NCBI GenBank assembly: GCA_024643825.1
Contig: JAHEME010000008.1
Coordinates: 1 to 18,221, forward strand
Direction: 5' to 3'
DNA from: Chloroflexota bacterium
GTDB taxonomy: Bacteria > Chloroflexota > Anaerolineae > Aggregatilineales > UBA3940
DNA: 18,221 nt
In this document: in pieces, positions 1 through 6,087 of the stretch
How the letters are laid out: each line of letters starts with the position of its first letter
How positions within the stretch are numbered: the first letter of the stretch is position 1
The notes under the pieces: generated by a model
Databases searched by the model: none
Seen by the model: only the letters and a program-made list of their open reading frames with translations
Told to the model about the DNA's origin: nothing
Program-made: the position numbers and the translations under genes

Positions 1-177
1 GTCATGAACTAACCCGACTGCCGGGAGCTTTGCAGCCGTAATGCAAGCAATGTTGTCAGGGTATTTCTGTGCGGTATCATCCAAGAGTTGAAACAGCGGA
101 ATATCGGGGTATGGGGCTAGAGACGCTGGAATACCACTGTCATAATGAACCGTCCAAGGTTTGTCAGCATAGCTCAT
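1..177 (-). CDS. Long-chain acyl-CoA ligase-like protein, N-terminal fragment (3' end outside window)
   Basis: The first 59 codons are visible; the frame runs off the left edge without a stop. The N-terminus (KPW..HYD.G.PASL.PYPDIPLFQLL, then AQKYPDN.A) resembles the leader of long-chain fatty-acid-CoA ligases of the AMP-forming adenylation superfamily, which activate fatty acids with ATP and CoA for beta-oxidation or lipid synthesis. The start is ATG at 177-175, preceded by AGGAG about 7 bases upstream. None of the diagnostic adenylation motifs (the P-loop, the acyl-adenylate Asp) lies inside the window, so the family call rests on the leader alone. Another AMP-binding enzyme cannot be excluded. 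It is transcribed divergently from the coiled-coil gene at 452. Confidence 0.6.
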   Translation of the reverse strand, partial: MSYADKPWTVHYDSGIPASLAPYPDIPLFQLLDDTAQKYPDNIACITAAKLPAVGLVHD

Positions 178-304
178 AAGACACTCCTATTCGTTTAGGC
201 AGGCAAGTTTTCCATTGCTAAAATGGATCAATAGAAACGAAACTCCAGATTCTGCTGCAAACACACTCTACAGGAGCGCCTCTGCGAAAAGTTTCTTTCC
301 AGTT

Positions 305-334
305 AGTATATGCAAGTATAGTGATATGAGTCAA
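305..334 (-). promoter_or_regulatory. Candidate sigma-70-type promoter for the acyl-CoA ligase-like gene
   Basis: Read on the minus strand, a TTGACT -35 box (334-329) and a TATACT -10 box (310-305) are separated by 18 bases. The predicted start site lies about 120 bases upstream of the ATG at 177. The boxes match consensus well, but the leader is long and nothing else supports it. Confidence 0.4.
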
Positions 335-368
335 TGACTTCATTTCGCACTAGCGCGGCATTATGCAG

Positions 369-397
369 TTGAAGAACTCATGCGGGCAGATTATAGT
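369..397 (+). promoter_or_regulatory. Candidate sigma-70-type promoter for the coiled-coil/selB unit
   Basis: TTGAAG (369-374) and TATAGT (392-397) are separated by exactly 17 bases, giving a predicted start near 404 and a leader of about 48 bases before the ATG at 452. An in-frame ATG at 380 falls within the spacer of this promoter, so it could not be on the transcript. This supports the later start. Confidence 0.55.
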
Positions 398-451
398 TTC
401 AAGATCCCATTGAGGAATTACAGCCGTATCAGGCTTGACAGGAGCAATTGG

Positions 452-1633
452 ATGGAAGCAAAACAAACATCGCAAATGGTGACATGGCTGGATGAAGAAC
501 GGCGTAAGGATAAAGCCGTAATCACTAAATTGGAAGAACGATCTGCATCACAAATGGCTTTGATCGAAGATCAAGCACGCCGAATCCATTCGCTGGAAGG
601 CGAGATTACCAGTATGCGGGCAGGGGCGCTGACCGTTTCCACCTTTGATGAAGCGATTACCCGATTGCGCGCAGATTTCCTCAACATGAATGATCAAGCT
701 AACGTACGACGTGAAACCAGTGACCAGGAAAGCAAGAAGCTCCGAGAGATGGAGCGCGAAAGCCTGCATAAGGCTCTGGATGAACTTCGACAGGAGATGG
801 GCACACGGCTGGAGCGAGAACTCCAAATGAGGCGAGCGGAGGAAGAACGGCTTGCCAAGGTCGCAACCGAGCTGCAAAGCTACGCCAGCAATCTCAGCAA
901 GGGTTTCGAGGAGTTTGAACGGTCGCTGGGATTTCTTGAAGAGCAGCGGAGACAGGACAGCCGCCGCCTTTCGGATATGAACAGCGAGACAGCAGAGATC
1001 GGCAAGCGCACAGAAGGGCACAAAACGAAGATTGAGCTACTTGAAGAACTCAGCCGCCGAACAGAACGAACTGTGGAGCAAGTCGGAGCTGAACTGGCCG
1101 AATTCAAGGAACAGCGCCTGGCCTGGTCACAACAGGAGGCGCTGGCAGCCCAGCAACGTGAGCAAGTGATGTCTGATATGCTTCGCCGAATGGATACTTT
1201 TCATGAAGAGATGGAAGGGTACTCACGCCAGGTGAACGGGTGGGCAGATACTCATCGAGCCATGAAAAAGCAGGTGGATGACTTCGACCGTCTTGCGGAT
1301 CGGGTGGACCGCCGTCTGAATGAAGTTGCCGAAGTCCAACGACTTTCGGAGGAACGCTTCCGACAGGAGTGGGAAGAATTCCTACAGGACGACCAGAAAC
1401 GGTGGCGACAATTTACTCTCACCAATGAAGAAACACGTCGTGAACAGCAGAAAGCGATTGCTGAGACACAGAATCAATTGACAAAAGTCGCCGAGCACAG
1501 CCGCGCCCTTACCGACAATGTGAAGTCGATTCATGCCTTGATACATGATACTCTGCGAGGGTTGAGCGGCGTACTCGATCAAGCGAAAGAGAACACAGGC
1601 GATACAGTGGCTTCCCTACCAACCACCTCCTGA
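452..1633 (+). CDS. Long coiled-coil protein of unknown function
   Basis: I do not recognise the family. With the start at ATG 452 the product is 393 residues, almost entirely charged helix. Heptad-like runs rich in Glu, Arg, Gln and Lys extend from about residue 10 to 375, ending in a short Ser/Thr-rich tail. There is no signal peptide, membrane segment or catalytic motif, so a cytoplasmic, probably oligomeric structural or scaffold protein is likely (inference). The frame is open back to an ATG at 380. I prefer 452 because GGAG lies 7 bases before it and a promoter overlaps 380. The TGA stop lies 7 bases before selB and overlaps the selB GAGG ribosome-binding site, so the two genes are probably co-transcribed and translationally coupled. 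Resemblance to SMC or myosin-like proteins would only reflect the coiled coil. Confidence 0.8.
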   Translation: MEAKQTSQMVTWLDEERRKDKAVITKLEERSASQMALIEDQARRIHSLEGEITSMRAGALTVSTFDEAITRLRADFLNMNDQANVRRETSDQESKKLREMERESLHKALDELRQEMGTRLERELQMRRAEEERLAKVATELQSYASNLSKGFEEFERSLGFLEEQRRQDSRRLSDMNSETAEIGKRTEGHKTKIELLEELSRRTERTVEQVGAELAEFKEQRLAWSQQEALAAQQREQVMSDMLRRMDTFHEEMEGYSRQVNGWADTHRAMKKQVDDFDRLADRVDRRLNEVAEVQRLSEERFRQEWEEFLQDDQKRWRQFTLTNEETRREQQKAIAETQNQLTKVAEHSRALTDNVKSIHALIHDTLRGLSGVLDQAKENTGDTVASLPTTS

Positions 1634-1641
1634 GGAAGCCA
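1608..1641 (+). promoter_or_regulatory. Inverted repeat masking the selB translation start
   Basis: TGGCTTCC (1608-1615) and GGAAGCCA (1634-1641) are perfect reverse complements, 8 bp with an 18-base loop. The right arm takes in half of the selB GAGG ribosome-binding site (1632-1635), the whole spacer and the A of the ATG; the left arm lies inside the end of the coiled-coil ORF. Folded, it would hide selB initiation; a ribosome finishing the upstream ORF would melt it. The repeat is seen in the sequence, while the coupling role is inference. Confidence 0.5.
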
Positions 1642-3527
1642 TGCCATACGTTATTGGCACAGCAGGCCATGTAGATCACGGAAAATCGACTCTTGTCCAC
1701 GCCTTAACTGGTATTGATCCAGATCGTCTGGCGGAAGAAAAAGCCCGCGAGATGACTATTGATCTGGGATTTGCCTGGTTTGATCTACCCGATGGACAAT
1801 CAGTGGGAGTGGTTGATGTACCGGGACATCGGGACTTTATTGAGAATATGCTAGCGGGAATTGGAGGAATCGATCTAGCTCTATTCGTAGTGGCAGCTGA
1901 TGAGGGAGCTATGCCGCAGACAAACGAGCATCTTGCCATTCTAGACTTGCTGGATATTCCTCGCGCTGTGGTCGCTCTTACCAAAATCGACAGAGTTACA
2001 GATCCGGATTGGATTGATCTGGTTACCCTCGATCTAACCGAGATGTTTGTTGGTACAGTGTTGGAATCGGCCCCTATTGTTCCGGTTTCGGCACACACCG
2101 GGGCAGGAATGAGCGATCTCGTAGATGCATTGCAGGCTGCCCTTGAGGGGGGGCTGGAACGGCCGGATCGAGGCCAGCCACGGTTGCCAGTTGACCGAGT
2201 TTTTACGATGAGCGGATTCGGCACGGTAGTCACAGGAACACTCAGCGATGGCTCCTTTGCCGTTGGAGATGAGATCGAAATCGCTCCATCCGGGATGCGC
2301 GCTCGGATACGCGGTTTGCAAACGCACCGAGAGTCAGTTCTTCGTGCAAGCCCAGGAAGTCGTGTCGCCATCAACTTGAGTGGCATCTCACTAGATGACA
2401 TTCACAGAGGGAATGTGGTAGCTTCTCCTGGCCTCCTGCAAGGAACCAACCTCGTTGATGCCGAATTCCACTATCTCTCAGACACCGAACGTACTCTCAA
2501 GCACAATACAGAGGTCAAGTTCTTCAGCGGAGCTATAGAAACCGTTGCACAGATACGATTGATTGGCAGCGCAGAGCTTACTCCAGGGGAATCGGCCTGG
2601 ATTCAACTCAGATTGGCATCTCCTGCTGCACTCCATCAAGGAGATCGCTTTATTCTACGATACCCATCACCAGGAGCGACCGCTGGCGGGGGCAGGGTCT
2701 TGGATGCCCATCCTTTGCGCCGTTGGCGACGGTTCAAACCGGACGTTCTGCTGCGTTTTGAAACACTTGCTGCAGGCACCTCTGAGGATATCATCCTCCA
2801 AATACTGGAAAGCCAGGTGGCTCTTCGCCTTGAACAGCTGGCATCTGCTACAGCACTTCCTATCAAGGAAGTGGGTTCGATAGCACAAACGCTACTGGAT
2901 TCTGGCGCTGCGATCTCGATCTCTGGAAAATGGTTTCTCGCTGCCGCTTCATGGAATCGCGTAATCCAGCGGATGATTGACGAGCTTACTTCCTACCACA
3001 CGGCGCAACCTCTACGCCAGGGAATGCCGCGTGAAGCGCTACGCAGTCGAATGGGAATCGAGGGAACCTTATTCAACTCTCTGGTATCAAAAGCAGCAGA
3101 AAGCGGAATCATCGCGGAAACCAATACGATCATTCATCTTGCTGACCATGTGGTTCAATTTACCAATACACAGCAATCTGCCGTCGATAAACTGATGAAA
3201 CAAATCCGGGCCAACCCCGCATCACCTCCCAATCCAAAAGAGATGGCATCACTAATCGGCGAGGACGTGCTTCAAACACTCTTAGACAACGGAGAACTGG
3301 TCTATCTAAACTCGGATGTCATTATGGATATAAGCACGCTCACGGCCTGGCAAGCGGCAGTTGAGAGTCATATTGCAAACCACGACGCGATTACAGTAGC
3401 AGAGGCCCGCGACCTTTTTTCCACCTCACGCAAATACGCATTGGGCTTACTAGAATACATGGATAGTAAAGCGGTTACACGCCGGGTTGGAGACCAACGT
3501 GTATTAAGAGGATCATCGCGCGCATGA
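1641..3527 (+). CDS. selB: Selenocysteine-specific elongation factor SelB (SelB-type translational GTPase)
   Basis: In the SelB family this GTPase delivers Sec-tRNA(Sec) to the ribosome at UGA codons marked by a SECIS hairpin. The 628-residue product is full length for bacterial SelB. The GTPase domain (about 1-170) shows the P-loop GHVDHGKS at 9-16, DVPGH at 59-63 and TKID at 114-117. The stretch LTGID.DRL..EK...TIDLGFA is a SelB hallmark. EF-Tu-like beta-barrel domains follow (DRVFTMSGFGTVVTGTL near 190-210), then a C-terminal half (about 380-628) that fits the winged-helix RNA-binding region. The switch I sequence is Arg-Glu-Met-Thr (36-39), where translational GTPases normally have Arg-Gly-x-Thr. 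selA, selD and tRNA(Sec) are not in the window, so a true selenocysteine role is unproven. The start is set by GAGG 5 bases before ATG 1641. Confidence 0.88.
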   Translation: MPYVIGTAGHVDHGKSTLVHALTGIDPDRLAEEKAREMTIDLGFAWFDLPDGQSVGVVDVPGHRDFIENMLAGIGGIDLALFVVAADEGAMPQTNEHLAILDLLDIPRAVVALTKIDRVTDPDWIDLVTLDLTEMFVGTVLESAPIVPVSAHTGAGMSDLVDALQAALEGGLERPDRGQPRLPVDRVFTMSGFGTVVTGTLSDGSFAVGDEIEIAPSGMRARIRGLQTHRESVLRASPGSRVAINLSGISLDDIHRGNVVASPGLLQGTNLVDAEFHYLSDTERTLKHNTEVKFFSGAIETVAQIRLIGSAELTPGESAWIQLRLASPAALHQGDRFILRYPSPGATAGGGRVLDAHPLRRWRRFKPDVLLRFETLAAGTSEDIILQILESQVALRLEQLASATALPIKEVGSIAQTLLDSGAAISISGKWFLAAASWNRVIQRMIDELTSYHTAQPLRQGMPREALRSRMGIEGTLFNSLVSKAAESGIIAETNTIIHLADHVVQFTNTQQSAVDKLMKQIRANPASPPNPKEMASLIGEDVLQTLLDNGELVYLNSDVIMDISTLTAWQAAVESHIANHDAITVAEARDLFSTSRKYALGLLEYMDSKAVTRRVGDQRVLRGSSRA

Positions 3528-3531
3528 GGAA

Positions 3532-3786
3532 TTATCGAACGTGACGCAGCAGCACAGCTACGATCACGGAACCAGCAAGGCAGAAGACACTACCCAATCC
3601 GATGAGTAGAATCTGAACAAGAGGATGCATGCCCGGTTTTGTTGGAACCGTTGACTGTGATAGAACTTTTCGGGATGGAACCCCTAACCAGTTGCGCGTA
3701 GCTCCCCGGAAAATGTAGTCCCGAGCGAACTTCATACGATAAGGATGATCCCCTAACTGTGCGATGCGTCTCTGCCGTCTGGACAT
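3532..3786 (-). CDS. Small hypothetical membrane protein
   Basis: An 84-residue product with a strongly basic N-terminal half (MSRRQRRIAQLGDHPYRMKF) and one hydrophobic helix near the C-terminus (about residues 56-79, VQILLIGLGSVFCLAGSVIV) ending in Arg-His-Val-Arg. This suggests a single-pass, tail-anchored small membrane protein. A weak ribosome-binding site (GGTAGG) lies 9 bases before the ATG at 3786. It converges on selB with only 4 bases between the stop codons, and lies downstream of groEL on the same strand but beyond a terminator-like hairpin. I do not recognise a family. Start, hydrophobic segment and compact fit between neighbours favour a real gene, but a chance ORF cannot be ruled out. 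Confidence 0.55.
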   Translation of the reverse strand: MSRRQRRIAQLGDHPYRMKFARDYIFRGATRNWLGVPSRKVLSQSTVPTKPGMHPLVQILLIGLGSVFCLAGSVIVAVLLRHVR

Positions 3787-3894
3787 GGAGTTCTGCCTAC
3801 CACCAAAGCCTACACTTACCTTATTCTATCTGAAATCGAACCCATGCTCTGACAACAGCCAACCAGCCGGCTGACAAGAACCTCCCCAGACAGA

Positions 3895-3925
3895 CAAAGC
3901 CCCTCCAATCCTCGGAAGGGCTTTG
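3895..3925 (-). terminator. Intrinsic terminator of groESL
   Basis: A 12-bp stem (3895-3906 with 3914-3925) with a 7-base loop begins 30 bases after the groEL stop. Read as minus-strand RNA, the single imperfect position (3903/3917) is a G.U wobble; read as plus-strand RNA it is a C.A mismatch. The hairpin is therefore better formed in the groEL direction. The tract after the stem is short and only moderately U-rich, so termination may be partial. Confidence 0.6.
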
Positions 3926-3954
3926 CGCTGCTTGACCGTATCTAGCGTGATGGG

Positions 3955-5580
3955 CTAGTACTCTGGCATTGCCGGAGCAGCCTTGTCCTCTTCCGGAACG
4001 TCTGTAATCAGAGCTTCTGTAGTCAGGATCATGGCTGCAATGCTAGCAGCATTCTCAAGAGCACCGCGTGTTACCTTTGCGGGATCCAGAATTCCTTCCT
4101 TGATCATGTCCACAAACTCGCCCGTCATCACATTGTATCCAATGTTGGTATTCTTCTTCTCAACTTGCATCCGGCGTACTGCATCGATGATCACCGCGCC
4201 ATCCTGCCCCGCATTTGCAGCAATCTTGCGGATGGGAGCTTCCAGAGCCTGCCGCACCACGGCGACACCTGTCTGTGCATCTGCATTGTCCATCTTCACA
4301 TCATCCAGCACAGAGAGCACATTCACCAGTGCAACACCACCACCGGGGAGAATGCCTTCCTCTACCGAAGCGCGCGCCGCCCGTAAAGCATCCTCCACTC
4401 GATGCTTCTTTTCTTTAAGTTCAACTTCTGTTGCCGCGCCAACCTTGATCACAGCGACACCGCCCGCGAGCTTCGCCTGGCGCTCCTGGAGTTTCTCGCG
4501 ATCATAGTCGGAAGTGCTGTTCTCAATGGCAACACGTATTTCTTCAATACGCGCCTTGATGCTCTGTTCGTCACCTGCGCCACCAATGATTACCGTATCA
4601 TCTTTTGTTGCCACAATCTTCTCGGCGCGGCCTAAATCTTCCACGGTGGTACTATCCAGCTTGCGCCCCAGTTCTTCCGTAATCACGCTGCCACCCGTAA
4701 GAACCGCGAGGTCTTCCAGCATGGCCTTACGACGATCTCCGAAGCCCGGCGCTTTGATCGCCAGCACATTCAACATTCCTCGGAGCTTATTCAGAACCAG
4801 AGTAGCCAGCGCCTCACCGTCAATATCCTCTGCGATGATCACAAGCTCGCGTTTGCCGCGATTGAGCGCCTTTTCCAGCACAGGCATCAAATCGGCTGCC
4901 GCGCTGATCTTCTTGTCGTAAATGAGGATGTATGGTTCCTCAATGACGGCTTCCATCGTCTCCGGGCTGGTGACAAAATAGTGGCTGATATAGCCACGGT
5001 CGAACTGCATCCCTTCGACAAAATCCGTTTCGAATTCGAGACCACGGCCTTCTTCCACCGTAATCACGCCATCCTTGCCGACCTTCCACATCACTTCTGC
5101 AATCAGTTCCCCAATCTCGCGGTCCTGGGCAGAAATGCTGGCAACGCTGGCGATTTCTTCCTGCGTGTCAATCTCTACAGCGCGGGAACGGAGTTCCTCT
5201 GCTACGCGCTGTGTTGCTGCCTCGATCCCACGCTTCAAGAGCATGGGGTTGGCTCCGGCGGCCACATTCCGAAGCCCCGCAGTTACCATTGCCTGCGCCA
5301 GCACAATGCTGGTGGTGGTACCATCCCCAGCAATGTCATCTGTCTTGGTTGCAGCTTCCTTTAGAAGCTGGGCGCCCATATTCTCGTAGGGGTCTTCCAG
5401 TTCAATTTCCTTCGCAACGGTAACACCATCATGAGTTACTGTCGGAGACCCAAATTTCTTATCTAGGGCAACATTACGCCCCTTGGGGCCGAGCGTAGTG
5501 GTCACGGCATCCGCAAGGGTATCAACCCCAACTTTCAGGCGGCGACGTGCTTCTTCAGAAAAAGCGAGTTGTTTTGGCAT
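3955..5580 (-). CDS. groEL: Chaperonin GroEL (Hsp60), 60 kDa subunit
   Basis: This is a group I chaperonin, forming ATP-driven double rings of 14 subunits that fold cytosolic proteins under the GroES lid. The 541 residues match the family length. Conserved features include LADAV..TLGPKGRNV (22-37), the nucleotide-binding HDGVTVA (50-56), AGDGTTT (84-90, with the ATPase Asp), ELEDPYENMGAQ near 60-71, and VEDAL.A.RA..EEG..PGGG in the second half, which carries the catalytic Asp equivalent to E. coli Asp398. The C-terminus ends EEDKAAPAMPEY without the Gly-Gly-Met repeats that fill the cavity floor in many GroELs. The start ATG has AAGGA about 8 bases upstream. It follows groES by 45 bases and shares its promoter and CIRCE operator. 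Confidence 0.98.
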   Translation of the reverse strand: MPKQLAFSEEARRRLKVGVDTLADAVTTTLGPKGRNVALDKKFGSPTVTHDGVTVAKEIELEDPYENMGAQLLKEAATKTDDIAGDGTTTSIVLAQAMVTAGLRNVAAGANPMLLKRGIEAATQRVAEELRSRAVEIDTQEEIASVASISAQDREIGELIAEVMWKVGKDGVITVEEGRGLEFETDFVEGMQFDRGYISHYFVTSPETMEAVIEEPYILIYDKKISAAADLMPVLEKALNRGKRELVIIAEDIDGEALATLVLNKLRGMLNVLAIKAPGFGDRRKAMLEDLAVLTGGSVITEELGRKLDSTTVEDLGRAEKIVATKDDTVIIGGAGDEQSIKARIEEIRVAIENSTSDYDREKLQERQAKLAGGVAVIKVGAATEVELKEKKHRVEDALRAARASVEEGILPGGGVALVNVLSVLDDVKMDNADAQTGVAVVRQALEAPIRKIAANAGQDGAVIIDAVRRMQVEKKNTNIGYNVMTGEFVDMIKEGILDPAKVTRGALENAASIAAMILTTEALITDVPEEDKAAPAMPEY

Positions 5581-5625
5581 GTTAGCTTTCCTTATAAAAC
5601 TTGTTCAAACTTGATATGCAAAATG

Positions 5626-5922
5626 TTACTTGGTTACGATAGCCAGGATGTCAGTCTCTTTGAGGATGAGAAGTTTCTTGCCATCGATCTTAATCTCTGT
5701 CCCGCCATACTTGGCATAGAGAACTGTCTGGCCTACTTCGACATCCATAGCAATTCGTACGCCGGATTCATCGCGGCGGCCAGCCCCTACAGCAAGAATT
5801 ACCCCTTGCTGGGGCTTTTCTTTGGCAGTATCAGGGATAAAAAGTCCACTTTCCGTGCGCTCTTCTCCCTCGGATGGTTCCACAACGACGCGATCAGCCA
5901 ATGGTCGCAAACTAAGTGACAT
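5626..5922 (-). CDS. groES: Co-chaperonin GroES (Hsp10)
   Basis: GroES forms the heptameric lid that caps GroEL. The product has 98 residues: the N-terminal LRPLADRVVVEP, the mobile-loop segment EE.TESGLFIPDTAKEKPQQG that contacts GroEL through its hydrophobic tripeptide, and the C-terminal GQTVLYAKYGGTEIKIDGK with LKE.DILAI. The frame extends 18 codons upstream to 5976, but that would start inside the CIRCE operator. The ATG at 5922 has AGGAGG 8 bases before it and gives the family-typical N-terminus. It is the first gene of the groES-groEL operon, regulated by the CIRCE element and promoter just upstream. Confidence 0.97.
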   Translation of the reverse strand: MSLSLRPLADRVVVEPSEGEERTESGLFIPDTAKEKPQQGVILAVGAGRRDESGVRIAMDVEVGQTVLYAKYGGTEIKIDGKKLLILKETDILAIVTK

Positions 5923-5960
5923 ATGCCTTACCTCCTGAACAAAACCCAATGGTATACGCA

Positions 5961-6005
5961 ACTGTTGAGTTAGCACTCTTGCGATGCGAGTGCTAACTCA
6001 ACAGT
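5961..6005 (-). promoter_or_regulatory. CIRCE operator (HrcA binding site), extended
   Basis: The core TTAGCACTC-N9-GAGTGCTAA matches the CIRCE consensus exactly (5970-5978 and 5988-5996). The symmetry extends perfectly to 18 bp per arm (5961-5978 and 5988-6005). It starts directly after the -10 box and covers the expected transcription start and early leader of groES. This is the usual arrangement for HrcA repression, relieved on heat shock. hrcA itself is not in the window. Confidence 0.96.
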
Positions 6006-6033
6006 ATTCTACCGCAAGACAGAGGGGAGTCAA
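6006..6033 (-). promoter_or_regulatory. Sigma-70-type promoter of groESL
   Basis: On the minus strand, TTGACT (6033-6028) and TAGAAT (6011-6006) are separated by 16 bases. The expected start site near 5999 lies inside the CIRCE operator, so repressor and polymerase would compete. The promoter lies within 80 bases after the stop of the TPR gene, and I see no clear terminator between them. Confidence 0.8.
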
Positions 6034-6087
6034 GGAAAAATGCGTAAGAATCCTACAAGAAGGAGGCCGTCATTGAGTATCTGGAGC

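Noticed and set aside
317..322. TATAGT on the plus strand at 317-322 as a -10 box
   Set aside because: There is no acceptable -35 at the right distance; the same bases are better explained near the minus-strand promoter.
435..440. A perfect TTGACA just before the coiled-coil start
   Set aside because: No -10 box lies 16-18 bases downstream, and that position is already inside the coding sequence. The TTGAAG/TATAGT pair at 369-397 is better placed.
1631..1633. TGA ending the coiled-coil ORF as a possible selenocysteine codon, given selB next door
   Set aside because: Reading through would run into the selB start in another frame, and no SECIS-type hairpin is placed right after the UGA. The repeat there masks the selB start instead.
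1676..2401. A 241-codon open frame on the minus strand inside selB
   Set aside because: It lies wholly opposite the well-supported selB frame, is Ser/Arg/Pro-rich like typical antisense shadows, and has no recognisable motif.
3864..3873. Perfect palindrome CAGCCGGCTG upstream of the small membrane ORF
   Set aside because: It is only 10 bp with no loop, no tract of T, and no promoter context, so it is likely chance.
3983..4921. Several plus-strand open frames of 70-174 codons across groEL
   Set aside because: groEL is unambiguous on the other strand; the Ser/Ala-rich translations are shadow frames.
5923..5976. An 18-codon upstream extension of groES
   Set aside because: It would begin within the CIRCE operator at or near the transcription start; AGGAGG sits ideally for ATG 5922.
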